Source of the DNA: Bartonella rattaustraliani AUST/NH4
GTDB taxonomy: Bacteria > Pseudomonadota > Alphaproteobacteria > Rhizobiales > Rhizobiaceae
Assembly (NCBI RefSeq): GCF_000312565.1
Contig: NZ_CALW02000008.1
Coordinates: 1 to 58,259 of the forward strand
Direction: 5' to 3'
DNA length: 58,259 nucleotides
The notes below the pieces were generated by a model. The model worked only from the letters and a program-made list of their open reading frames with translations. It did no database searches and was not told the DNA's origin. Positions 18,344 to 27,774 of the stretch are shown one piece after another. How positions within the stretch are numbered: the stretch's first letter is position 1; every line of letters starts with the position of its first letter. Made by a program: the position numbers and the translations under genes.

Positions 18344-19264
18344 GTGAGTATTTATTTACCAATTGCTGAAATGTCACTCAACATGCTGATTTTGATTGGC
18401 ATGGGGGTTGTTGCTGGTTTTTTTTCAGGCCTTTTTGGGATTGGTGGTGGTTTTCTCATTACACCTTTATTGATTTTTTATAATATTCCTCCTGCTATTG
18501 CGGTTGGCACAGGAGCAAACCAGATGATTGCCTCATCTGTGACAGGGGCAATTACACACTTTAGAAGACGTACTCTGGATATCAAACTTGGTATTTTGTT
18601 AGCGATTGGAGGAGGAATAGGCTCTTTAATCGGGATTCAGATTTTTTCTGTTTTGAAAAAACTGGGGCAATTGGATTTAATGATTTCGTTTCTTTATGTG
18701 GTTCTTCTTGGGAGTGTGGGAAGTTTGATGATTATTGAAAGTTGGCGCGATATGGTGCGTAAACGTAAGGCGCAAAAAGTCAATATTCGTTTTGCTGGTC
18801 GGCATAATTGGATTCATCGATTGCCCTTAAAAATGCGTTTTCGAACATCCATGATCTATGTGAGCATCATTCCCGTTTTAGGAATTGGTCTCATTGTTGG
18901 ATTGTTGTCTTCTATTATGGGAATTGGTGGGGGATTTTTTATGATACCAGCATTGATTTATCTTCTGCGTGTTCCAACGAGTGTGGTGATTGGAACTTCC
19001 CTTTTTCAGATTACATTTGTTTCTTCTTTTACGACAGTTTTGCAAAGCGTAACGCATCAATCTGTCGATATTGTTTTGGCTTTTTTGCTGATGATTGGGG
19101 GAAGTATTGGTGCGCAATATGGAACACGGGCTGGACGAAAGTTAAAGGCTGAACAGTTGCGTATGGCGCTTGCATTCTTGGTGTTGGCTGTATGTATGCG
19201 TCTTGCTTTCCAATTATTTGTACGCCCTGATAATCTTTTCTCTTTGGATATTCTTACGAGATAA
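18344..19264 (+). CDS. TauE/SafE-family membrane exporter
   Basis: A 306-residue polytopic inner-membrane protein of the TauE/SafE family, whose members export sulfite, sulfoacetate and related organic anions; substrate not assignable here. The duplicated family motif is visible twice: GFFSGLFGIGGGFLITPLL at about residues 26-44 and GLLSSIMGIGGGFFMIPALI at about 186-205, each starting one half of the protein. The GTG at 18344 lacks a strong ribosome binding site; ATGs at 18371 and 18383 are alternatives. It ends 2 bp before a TIGR02186-like gene, the usual partner. Confidence 0.88.
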   Translation: MSIYLPIAEMSLNMLILIGMGVVAGFFSGLFGIGGGFLITPLLIFYNIPPAIAVGTGANQMIASSVTGAITHFRRRTLDIKLGILLAIGGGIGSLIGIQIFSVLKKLGQLDLMISFLYVVLLGSVGSLMIIESWRDMVRKRKAQKVNIRFAGRHNWIHRLPLKMRFRTSMIYVSIIPVLGIGLIVGLLSSIMGIGGGFFMIPALIYLLRVPTSVVIGTSLFQITFVSSFTTVLQSVTHQSVDIVLAFLLMIGGSIGAQYGTRAGRKLKAEQLRMALAFLVLAVCMRLAFQLFVRPDNLFSLDILTR

Positions 19265-19266
19265 AA

Positions 19267-20076
19267 ATGGGCAGATTATTTTCCTTATGTATCATCACAA
19301 GCTGCTTTTGTATTGTTTCTTTTTTTTCGTGGGCCCATGTTGGCACGAAGATGTCATTCATTGATCAAGTGAATCATGAAACTATCCAGATTATTGTAAC
19401 AACGAATACAATTACAGTTGATGCACATTTCGATGGTCGTGATCTTTATATTGCTGGTGTTTTGGAAAATATTGATCCACTCTATTCTCGACAAAACCGT
19501 TATGATGTTATTGTGTGCTTGGAAGGACAATCCCGCCCCATGGTAATGCGGGAAAAGAAACGGAATGCTGGGGTTTGGATTAATACAGATTCCCTTGTTT
19601 TTAAGAATGTTCCTCTTTTTTATTCTATGGTCACAACGCGTGAGCTGGAGGATATTGCAAGTGTTGAAGATTATAAGCGTTTAGGGTTAGGACTCTCTTA
19701 TTTGTCGCTGCAGACAGATGAACAAGATCAGGCAAAAATACGAACTTTCCGTGATGAACTGATAAAATCGCAAAAAGCAAAGAAACTTTATAATGAGGAA
19801 GTTGGAGGTGTTCGTTTTGGTTCGGGCATACTTTTTACAGCGCATTTCCAACTGCCGGCAAATACACCTGTTGGACATTATAAAGTCCGTGCTTATCTTT
19901 TTCGTGATGGACAGTTTATTGATAGTGCAACTACAAATCTTGAAATTGTTAAAGCACATATTGCGTATACAATTTTCCATGCAGCACATCAGCACAGTTT
20001 TTTATACGGCCTCATTGCGGTAATTGTCGCTATTAGTACAGGATTTTTATGCCGTCTGATTTTTCGAAAAGACTAG
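19267..20076 (+). CDS. TIGR02186-like membrane-anchored protein
   Basis: The 269-residue protein has an N-terminal signal segment (about residues 3-23), an extracytoplasmic beta-rich domain and a single C-terminal transmembrane span (about 244-263, FLYGLIAVIVAISTGFLCRL). Features such as FDGRDLYIAGVLE, GVWINTDSLVFKNVP and FSSGI-type FGSGILFTAHFQLPANTPVG match the conserved alphaproteobacterial family TIGR02186 as I remember it, often encoded beside TauE/SafE exporters. It is translated just 2 bp after that exporter, so the two probably work together. The molecular function is unknown. Confidence 0.75.
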   Translation: MGRLFSLCIITSCFCIVSFFSWAHVGTKMSFIDQVNHETIQIIVTTNTITVDAHFDGRDLYIAGVLENIDPLYSRQNRYDVIVCLEGQSRPMVMREKKRNAGVWINTDSLVFKNVPLFYSMVTTRELEDIASVEDYKRLGLGLSYLSLQTDEQDQAKIRTFRDELIKSQKAKKLYNEEVGGVRFGSGILFTAHFQLPANTPVGHYKVRAYLFRDGQFIDSATTNLEIVKAHIAYTIFHAAHQHSFLYGLIAVIVAISTGFLCRLIFRKD

Positions 20077-20093
20077 CAAAGTGCTTGAGGCAT

Positions 20094-20357
20094 TTATTTT
20101 TTGTGCAAAAGGCGTAAAAAAAGAAAAATAGGGATGACAATGATAGCACCCATCATGGTCATATAAAAGAGGTTTGTAAGCGTTATAAACCCTGTTTCCC
20201 ACAGAGATTTTAAAAATTCTATGACTGTTCGTATAAAACTTCGAGGGGTCCATCCCAGAAAATTCATCACAATGCCCATAAGAAGTGAGAGAATAAACAA
20301 TTTTATAGCAACACGTCCTAACGTATCTCCAAGAAATGCGCGAAAAGAATTGGACAT
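20094..20357 (-). CDS. Small two-span membrane protein, DUF6460-like
   Basis: From the ATG at 20357, which follows AGGAAAA, this encodes 87 residues starting MSNSFRAFLGDTLGRVAIKL, with two hydrophobic segments (about residues 17-32, then about 60-82) separated by GWTPRSFIRTVIEFLKSLWE. The pattern resembles a small uncharacterised rhizobial membrane family that I associate with DUF6460. The open frame extends to 20420, but the extra N-terminal residues look non-coding. It converges with the TIGR02186-like gene, with 17 bp between stops. Confidence 0.7.
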   Translation of the reverse strand: MSNSFRAFLGDTLGRVAIKLFILSLLMGIVMNFLGWTPRSFIRTVIEFLKSLWETGFITLTNLFYMTMMGAIIVIPIFLFLRLLHKK

Positions 20358-20689
20358 GTTTTTCCTTTTGTTCATTTTGATATATTCTTGAATATATTGC
20401 GTTTGAATTGCATAATACAATAGTCTTCTTCTTTATAAAGAAGAAACAAGGTTTTTATTATTGTTTTTCTTATTTTTCTTTTGCGTTTACCATTTTTTGA
20501 TGCTGATATAATATCTGCACTGTAATACTGGTGTAGTATCTGCACTTGTGTCTGCAATGCGTTTGTGCTTTGTTGGCATTTTTCGGGACATCTTCATAGT
20601 TTTTCTTTAAACTGCTTGACCTTCTTTTGTTTTTGGGAGTTTGCAAGGAAACAACTAATTTTGATGTTTTGCAGACGGTAAAAAGTTTT

Positions 20690-21115
20690 TCAGTATGTCA
20701 AAGTCTTTTGACAAGTTATGAATATGTTGTGTATAGAGTGAGATTTCAAGATATTTGATTGGGGAGAGGACTGTTCATCCTTTCCATCACCTTTTAATTT
20801 AGCTTTACGGCTTTCAAAAGTCTCTAAAGCACTGTCTTTAAGATAATGAAGATTACGCATTGTCTCACGCTTTTGTTTATTGCGTTCTTTAATGGGATCA
20901 CGACCTTCACGTAAAACAGAACGCCACCGTGTTGCAGTTTCACGGGCTTGTTTTAAAGAAACATCTCTCAAGGCACCCAAGCCCATTTCACGACAGCGCC
21001 CGTGAATAGTATAGCGATAAAGCCATTGAGCTCCACCATCTTGACGCTTATGAAGGTACAAGCCGGCACCATCATTCACTTTACCAGCACCCAATGTTGC
21101 GACAGCCCTTGGCAC
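20690..21115 (-). pseudogene. Truncated phage-type integrase, P4-like N-terminal domain (scar C)
   Basis: This is the longest of six integrase remnants. The open frame encodes the arm-binding DUF4102 domain of P4-like tyrosine recombinases: NDGAGLYLHKRQDGGAQWLYRY, then RCREMGLGALRDVSLKQAR and REGRDPIKERNKQKRE, ending after about 141 residues in unrelated sequence. The core-binding and catalytic domains are missing. Upstream, the start codon region is frameshifted: ATGAATCGCCTTAAGTGCCA has an extra base relative to the copy at 12503, so initiation would need the GTG at 21115. It cannot recombine DNA. Confidence 0.88.
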
Positions 21116-21305
21116 TTAAGGCGATTCATAAGAGGCATTTTTCCTCCTTTCCTCTGTAATTTTTACCCATCTGCCAACCCCGCTTATGGCATAAAGCTAA
21201 ATGAATAAAATTGATTCAATATGAAGTGATTTGAGATGAGAGAATCTTACAATATTCGGGGCTATGATTCAAGGTGAGAAACGATAAAAACCATTATAAA
21301 TCAAT
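21116..21305 (-). mobile_element. Upstream block of integrase scar C
   Basis: The 190 bp before the integrase remnant carry the same order of conserved blocks as the other scars: TTGATTTATAATGG, a CCGAATATTGTAAGATTCTC segment, TTGAATCAATTTTATTCATT and GAGGAAAGGAGG. It presumably held the integrase promoter and possibly the attachment site. Confidence 0.75.
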
Positions 21306-21377
21306 GTATTATTCATCTTTGTAAAAACATAGTTTAAATATTAAGGTTGGATATTTCAGTCTACTTGAATGGACGAA

Positions 21378-22022
21378 ATGGTAAATTGTTCGTTGCAAAA
21401 GAGAGGCAACGGATGAGAGAGATTTCGGGACTTCTGAGAGAGCGGGGGCCTTAGGATGCATTAGGAAAATTATGCGCGGGTATGTGGGAAAATATCAGAT
21501 GACACTCTGCTTGTGCTGTAGGTTTTACGGCTTTTATCTTAAAGAGAAGGCAAGTTATGCATGGGGGATGTTTTTGGTATGGTTTTTCATGAAAATATTT
21601 ACTTTCCCTTTTAAGGGAAGAGATAGTGGTCATCTTCGGTAAGTTTACAACTTATTTGAGCTTATCAAAATATCAAATTGTTATTGAGGTTTTTTATCAG
21701 TTGGAATGGCGTTGTGATGGCACTTGTTAGAAAGCTCCAAGAAGACAATTTGAAAAATATGATTTGTTTGGTGAGGCGAAGAAGAAGTCTTTGCCTTATG
21801 TATTCTCCATTATAGATGCTGTGCATGATCAACGAGGTCTGCCCTTTATCAATATATGAGACTGTTGTTTTTGCATATTGTCGTTTTGCTTATACGCCTT
21901 TAGGAGGTCATGGGCGGTAGGTGAGAGGTGCTGGTTCTGAGGGGTTTAGTGCTCTCTTATTTGCTTCTAATGAAGTGTGTTTTCTCGATCTGATTTTATG
22001 ATTTTGCACGTGTTGTTGCATG
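21378..22022 (+). pseudogene. Decayed copy of xseA
   Basis: From ATG 21378 (ATGGTAAATTGTTCGTTGCA) to about 22022 the sequence aligns by eye, with many substitutions and indels, to the first ~640 bp of intact xseA at 24117. Matching landmarks include the GTAAGTTTACAACTTAT and TCAAAATATCAAATTGTTAT segment at 21637-21685 (intact 24391-24440), TCTTTGCCTTATGTATT at about 21792, and GATCTGATTTTATGATTTTG near 21990. The reading frame is broken throughout. It ends just before the pseudogenised substrate-binding protein at 22060, indicating an old xseA-SBP duplication. Confidence 0.8.
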
Positions 22023-22059
22023 AGGAATTTATCAAATAATCTTTAAAAGGATAAAGTTT

Positions 22060-23685
22060 ATGAATTTGAAAAGAAAAATATTAAAAGGCAGCAGTCCTTT
22101 TATTTCTGCTTTTATTGCTGGGGGAATTTTTTGCAGCAAGCTGCAGCGAAAACACCTGCTGAGACTCTTGTGATGGCTTGGAATCTTGATGCAATCAGTA
22201 CATTTGATCCTGCACAACTCAATGATCGTTATGGAACCGAAATCGTTGTTAATGTTTGTGATAATTTAGTTGAATCAGCTAAAGATGATGCCACGAAAAT
22301 GGTTCCGTCTTTGGCAAAAAGTTGGGATATTTTGAGTGACGACCAGTGCACGGTGATTATTTTTCATTTGTGCGATGGTTTGAAGTTCAATGATGGTCGT
22401 TTTGCTGATGCCAATGATCTTGTTTGGAGTATGAGGCGAGTTGTTAAACTGAAGATATCTAATGCGGTGACATTTAATGAATATGGGATCACAGAACAAA
22501 ATGTTGATGAGGTTTTTCAAGCATTAGATGAAAAAACGGTGGTGATGAACTTTGATAAGTCTTATCCTGCAGAACTGTTTCTTAGCCATTTATTTACGAT
22601 CGTACTGTTGTTTTGCTCGACCGTGAGACGCTCATGAAACACGAATAAGAGGTGATATGGGAAACCAGTATTTGGCAAGCCATTCTGCTTGTGTTGGTCC
22701 TTATAAAATCAGGAGTTGGCGTCCTAGAGAGGCTCTTTTGTTGCAGGCAAGCGCTCATTATTGGAGGGAGGCGCCTAAATTAAAGAAGATTTTAATTCGC
22801 CATGTTGTAGAACTAGGAATGCAGCGTTTATTGTTGCAAAACATGATATCGATGTTGCACGTAATTTGTTGCCAGAGGATTTAGCAGATCTGCAAGCAAC
22901 AACGGATATTAAAGTTGAAAAAGTGTTAGCGCCCTCCGTGATTATATGGGGTTTTAATGCGACAAGCCCTATTTTTCTAATGAATAAAGTGCGTTTGGCT
23001 ATGCGCTATTTTATTGATTATGATGAACTCGGTAAGACTCTTCTTAAAGATGTTGATATTTCCCGTGCAAGTTTTATTCCTCTTGGTAATCTTGGCGCTT
23101 TAAATGAAAAAGAAGGACAACCCTTTAAACTTGATTTTAAAAAAGCAAAACAGCTTTTAACGGAGGCAGGTTATCCAGAGGTTTTGAAGCTAAGATTTAT
23201 GCAGGGACTTCTCCTTATCCTTTTGCTTTGCCTATTGCTCAGTCACTCCAAGATAATGCAGCAAAGGTTGGGGTGGATTTTAAGATTGAACGTTTTGTGG
23301 GGACGCAATTGTTTTCAAAGTTTGAGGCACGCGCTTTTGATACGATTTTTTGGGATGGAATAATGGGTCTTCCGATCCCCACACAATGGCTGCACGTCTG
23401 ATTTACAATCCTGATAATCGGTTTGAAGCAAAAAGTACAGCTTATGCGAGTTGGTGGTATGGTTATTTTGATGAAACTATGAATCAAAAGGTGAGAGAGG
23501 CATTGTTTGAAAAAAACTCACAAAAACGGGCGCAAATGTATGCTGATTTGCAGCGTGAAGTTATGCAGAAAGGACCCTATGCCTTTATTTATCAGATATA
23601 TGTTTCTGTCGCGATGACGCCTAATGTGAAAAAATGGATTTGGAATAGTGCTCCCCATATTTTTTATAGTGCAATTGAAAAATAA
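22060..23685 (+). pseudogene. Frameshifted peptide ABC transporter substrate-binding protein
   Basis: The whole length matches the intact SBP at 27775-29400, beginning with the same start (ATGAATTTGAAAAGAAAAAT) and ending HIFYSAIEK. At least four frame changes break it: near 22120-22131 in the signal peptide (G/T-rich run), near 22620-22650, near 22840-22880 and near 23185, with another near 23355. The fragments preserve SBP_bac_5 features such as FDPAQLNDRYGTE and GLKFNDGRFADANDLVWSMR. A functional periplasmic protein cannot be made. Decay is moderate, so inactivation is younger than that of the neighbouring xseA copy. Confidence 0.93.
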
Positions 23686-23978
23686 GTGGATTTCAATGTT
23701 GTAAAATACAACAAAAGTGGAATCATGATATTCTCGGCGTTTTGTATATAACTGTTTAAGGGGTTTGCAAAACATCGGATTTTCTTGGTAATATAGTGAT
23801 TTATTGTGTATAAAATGTCATTTTAGGATCTTCTTTTTAAGAGAGATATTTTCTCATGAAAGGTATTTTTGTCTAGATATGAAGAGTGAATATTTCAACT
23901 GTCATTGATACAATTTTACAATATAGAATCGATAACTCTATGTATTTTTATACGAGAGCTTTGGTATTCATTTACAGT

Positions 23979-24092
23979 TTTCAGTATCGATTTGAGACTC
24001 AGAATAGAGGTATTTGATTTGGTGCTTATGGACTTTTAGATGAAAATATAAATCAAAAGGCTAAAAATACAGTGTTTCAAAAAGGTTTATAG
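23979..24092 (+). pseudogene. Small C-terminal fragment of another substrate-binding protein
   Basis: The frame reads FETQNRGI, a stop, then FGAYGLLDENINQKAKNTVF and QKGL. This matches FEAKNTAY-PSWYHGYFDAKMNQKVEDALFEKD of the intact SBP at 27775. It is a separate remnant, since the SBP pseudogene already ends at 23685. It lies 24 bp before intact xseA, implying that an SBP gene once ended immediately upstream of xseA. Confidence 0.7.
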
Positions 24093-24116
24093 AAACTGGG
24101 TGTCAAAAATTGAAAA

Positions 24117-25547
24117 ATGGTCAGTTTGTTTGGTGAAAAAACAGGTGCAACAAATGTTGTAGAATTTAGCGTTTCTGAGATAGCAGGGGCTTTGAAGCGC
24201 GTTGTTGAAGAGAAGTTTGGTTATGTGCGGGTGCGCGGGGAGATATCAGGTTATCGTGGCGCTCATGCTTCAGGGCATGCTTACTTTGCCTTAAAAGACG
24301 ATAAGGCGCGGTTAGAGGCTGTTATTTGGCGCGGCATTATGGAAAAGCTTAAATTCCCTCCTGAAGAAGGAATGGAAGTTATTGCTGTTGGTAAACTAAC
24401 AACTTATCCTGGATCATCAAAATATCAAATCATTATTGAAGCACTTGAGCCAACGGGGATTGGTGCTTTGATGACTCTTCTAGAAAATCGTAAGAAAAAA
24501 CTTGCTGGTGAGGGGTTATTCGACGAATCCCATAAAAAATCCTTGCCTTATATGCCCCAAATTATAGGCGTTGTGACATCACCAACAGGGGCTGTTATTC
24601 GTGATATTATTCACCGTATATCGGACCGTTTCCCGTTGCATATTTTGGTTTGGCCTGTCCGTGTGCAAGGAGAAACAAGTGGACAAGAAGTAGCAGCGGC
24701 TGTGGAGGGTTTTAATGCACTTCCTTTAAAAGGGATCGTTCCAAGACCTGATCTGATTATTGTTGCACGGGGAGGAGGAAGTTTAGAAGATTTATGGGGG
24801 TTTAATGATGAAGCTGTTGTTCGTGCTGTTTATGCTTCTTCCCTTCCGGTGATTTCTGCTGTTGGGCATGAAACTGATTGGACTTTGATTGATTATGTTG
24901 CTGATTGGCGTGCTCCAACACCCACAGGGGCTGCAGAAAAGGCTGTTCCCGTTAAGCTTGACCTTGAAGTTTATGTGGCGTCTCTTGGTGCTCGTTTGCG
25001 TAAGGGGTTGGCGCGTTATTTCGATTTTCATCAACAAAAATTGCGTGCTGTTATCCGAGGACTTCCAACTGTCGATCAACTTTTTGCTCTTCCGCGCCGG
25101 GGTTTTGATGAAATTTCAAGTCGGTTACAACGTGCTCTTTCTATTCATTTTGATAAAAAACGTTTTTATTTTCAGGCGGTTGGTGTTCGTCTTTCGCTGC
25201 GTTTGCTAAATACGGAAAAAGCACAATGCAATACAAAGGAATATACTGCACGTCTTTACCGTGCCTTTGTGCGCAATGTGGAAAAACAACGCGCTCAAGT
25301 AGAAGTTGCGTATAGGCTTTTAAAAAGCACTTCGTATCAGAATATTTTAGAGCGTGGATTTGTTTTGGCTTTGGGAGAAGAGGATAAGCCTATTAAGAGA
25401 TTGGCGCAGTTTCCTGAGATAGGGCAAGTCAGTTTGCGCTTTTTTGATGGTGAAATTTGTGTTTCAACACATGATCATGCTCTTAATAGGTCTTCAAAAT
25501 CTAAACGATTAAAGTCGAAGCACGATGACCAAGGAACGCTCTTTTAA
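24117..25547 (+). CDS. xseA: Exodeoxyribonuclease VII large subunit
   Basis: XseA, with XseB, degrades single-stranded DNA to oligonucleotides. The 476-residue protein has the N-terminal OB-fold domain ([21 protein letters not shown], residues about 38-58), the catalytic core with [23 protein letters not shown] near 155-175, [15 protein letters not shown] and [28 protein letters not shown], and a long helical C-terminal region. It is complete. Its start codon at 24117 lacks a strong ribosome binding site, probably because the upstream sequence is decayed SBP DNA. xseB is not in the window. Confidence 0.96.
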   Translation: MVSLFGEKTGATNVVEFSVSEIAGALKRVVEEKFGYVRVRGEISGYRGAHASGHAYFALKDDKARLEAVIWRGIMEKLKFPPEEGMEVIAVGKLTTYPGSSKYQIIIEALEPTGIGALMTLLENRKKKLAGEGLFDESHKKSLPYMPQIIGVVTSPTGAVIRDIIHRISDRFPLHILVWPVRVQGETSGQEVAAAVEGFNALPLKGIVPRPDLIIVARGGGSLEDLWGFNDEAVVRAVYASSLPVISAVGHETDWTLIDYVADWRAPTPTGAAEKAVPVKLDLEVYVASLGARLRKGLARYFDFHQQKLRAVIRGLPTVDQLFALPRRGFDEISSRLQRALSIHFDKKRFYFQAVGVRLSLRLLNTEKAQCNTKEYTARLYRAFVRNVEKQRAQVEVAYRLLKSTSYQNILERGFVLALGEEDKPIKRLAQFPEIGQVSLRFFDGEICVSTHDHALNRSSKSKRLKSKHDDQGTLF

Positions 25548-25560
25548 TACGGGAAAGACG

Positions 25561-26151
25561 ATGATTGATGAAGGACTTCTTATGGGGGCTGATGGAAAAG
25601 TTCGTTGCGCATGGGCAGGAACGGATCCACTTTATTGTGCTTATCATGATCATGAATGGGGGAAACCGGTTTTTGAAGATCGCCATTTGTTTGAAAAAAT
25701 TTGTCTTGAAGGTTTTCAGGCAGGGCTTTCTTGGCTCACAATTTTAAAAAAGCGCTCTGCTTTTCGAGATGCGTTTGAGCATTTTGATTTTGAAAAAATG
25801 ATCCATTATGATGAAAAAGAGATACAAATATTGATGCAAAATAAAGATATTGTTCGTCATCAAGGGAAAATTCGGTCAGTGCTCAATAATGCATTGAGAG
25901 CACAAGAAATTATCACAGAGTGGGGAAGTTTATCTCGTTATTTTTGGTCTTTTCAACCACCACAATCAGAGCGTTCTAGAAAAATAGATTTTCAAACATT
26001 TTTGGCAACCCCTATAACACCTGCTTCTCGTCGTCTTTCTGAAGATTTGAAAAAACGTGGTTGGACATTTGTTGGTCCTACAATTTGTTATGCTTTTATG
26101 CAATCTGTGGGGATTGTTAATGATCATCTTGAAGGGTGTTTTTGTCGGTAA
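25561..26151 (+). CDS. tag: DNA-3-methyladenine glycosylase I
   Basis: Tag removes 3-methyladenine from DNA in base excision repair. The 196-residue protein has the N-terminal CAWAGTDPLYCAYHDHEWGKP signature, FEKICLEGFQAGLSWLTILKK with the catalytic Glu, IRHQ-type VRHQGKIRSVLNNA, and a C-terminal GPTICYAFMQSVGIVNDH with zinc-ligand candidates. An in-frame ATG at 25525 would overlap xseA by 23 bp; the ATG at 25561, preceded by GGGAAAG, avoids this and is preferred. It is probably cotranscribed with xseA. Confidence 0.92.
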   Translation: MIDEGLLMGADGKVRCAWAGTDPLYCAYHDHEWGKPVFEDRHLFEKICLEGFQAGLSWLTILKKRSAFRDAFEHFDFEKMIHYDEKEIQILMQNKDIVRHQGKIRSVLNNALRAQEIITEWGSLSRYFWSFQPPQSERSRKIDFQTFLATPITPASRRLSEDLKKRGWTFVGPTICYAFMQSVGIVNDHLEGCFCR

Positions 26152-27774
26152 ATTTGTAAAAATCCTTTTCTCAAAGGGTCTCTTTAAAGGATATGGAATG
26201 GTTTTTCGGGCTTTTCATTGTTTATTACGTTTAGGGTGCCACACATGTTTTAAGCACTCAATGCTATTGGGATTGTTTGTTCCTATGTGCTTTATTCTTC
26301 ATGCACGTGTGTTGAAAAAGAGGTTCTCATTGGTTTTAAAGCCTCTTTCACCGTAGGAGAGCGGTATAACAAAAATTCATGATGCATTGATTATCTCTGA
26401 TTATATCAAGGTATCAGTGGGCACTCTCATTTTTTCAGTCTTTAAGAGTTGTGGCAATCTTTGCAGGAAGATCTTTTTATAAAAGACATTTATACGCCTT
26501 TTGGAAAGTGATTTTGTTTCCCTACAGTTTCTATTTATGCCATGTAAGGGGTTGGTGTTGATAGATTTATCATAAAAAAAAGTCTTTAAACGAAAGAACG
26601 TTACGATATTTAAATCTCTTTAATATGCGAAGTGAGGTGTTATCGTTGGGAAACAACATGTTGATGATAACAGATCTGTGGTGGGTGCTGTTGTCATCAA
26701 CATTAGATCATAAAGGCAAAGTGTTTTCAGGTTGGTCAGTGTGAATTTCTTATAGAGTTATTCCATTTTTTTTAATTATCATGAAATAAACTTTTATGGA
26801 ATTTACGGTAGTTTGTACATTATATATTGGGGCTGATTATCCAAATACTTGTATTATATTTTGTTATCTGATAGCTTTTCCTTTAAGACGTATTTTCTCT
26901 GTGTTTGAGCTCCAGTTTTTGGGAGGGGAAGCTTAAGATCAACAGGTTTGTCTTTACTATGGTGCTTTGTTAGATCTCTAGAATTTTCCGTTAGAAACAA
27001 GAGTGGGTACAGTGTACTATTGAGTGTTAGGTTCTGGTAGTCGCAAAGCAATGGTGAATGGGAAAGTTTGGAAAAGTTTATAGTCTATCAATTTTTTAGG
27101 GGAGGGGATGATAGGTTTCGTTTTCACAATGAAAACAATGTATTTTGTTTTGTAGCTTCTAGCCGATTATAATATTTTTGAAAGGATAGGCTTTAGAAAC
27201 ATTGGTGTTTCTTATCGCACGTTTATCTCTATCGGTTCATTTGGTATCATGAGAAAAGAAAGATTTCCTTTGAGTCTTGATCTTTAAAAGATTGAAGAGT
27301 TTTTTAGGATAGCAGGTTTTTTGTGAGGGTGTTTTTTCTGCTGTATTCTTGTTCAAATTATTTAGCTCTGTGGTAAGGGCCGTATATATTTTGAGTGTAT
27401 ATTTAAACTGAGTGTGTGAGAGGGATAATGATTTTTAGAGTTTGCATATTAAAGATAACGTATAAGGAATAGAATAGTGAATCTATAAATCTCTGGATGA
27501 TGACTTTTCTCATTGATTTAAGAATAAGGTGTTGCTTATTGAGATGAATAAAAACTGCTTTGATGCGGATATAATATTGGCAAGAAATATGCGGAAAATA
27601 TGTTGTGTTTTTACTATGATTTCATTGAGACTTAGCAATGAAGTTTAAGTGAGTAACTTTATTGTGAGAGTAAAAATGTGTTTATTCAATCTCTGTTGTC
27701 TTTGTTATTATAAATTTGTTGTGTCATTTCAGGATAATTAATTTAGTATAATAAACTTTGAAAAGGAAAACTCT
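26152..27774. other. 1.6-kb gene-free region between tag and the first intact SBP
   Basis: No intact gene. Short frames on both strands show no recognisable family. One clear structure is an inverted repeat with 14-bp arms (26658-26671 and 26690-26703, one G-U). The 3' end must hold the SBP promoter; no clear consensus was found. Since neighbouring DNA contains xseA and SBP remnants, much of this is probably decayed sequence beyond recognition. Confidence 0.5.
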
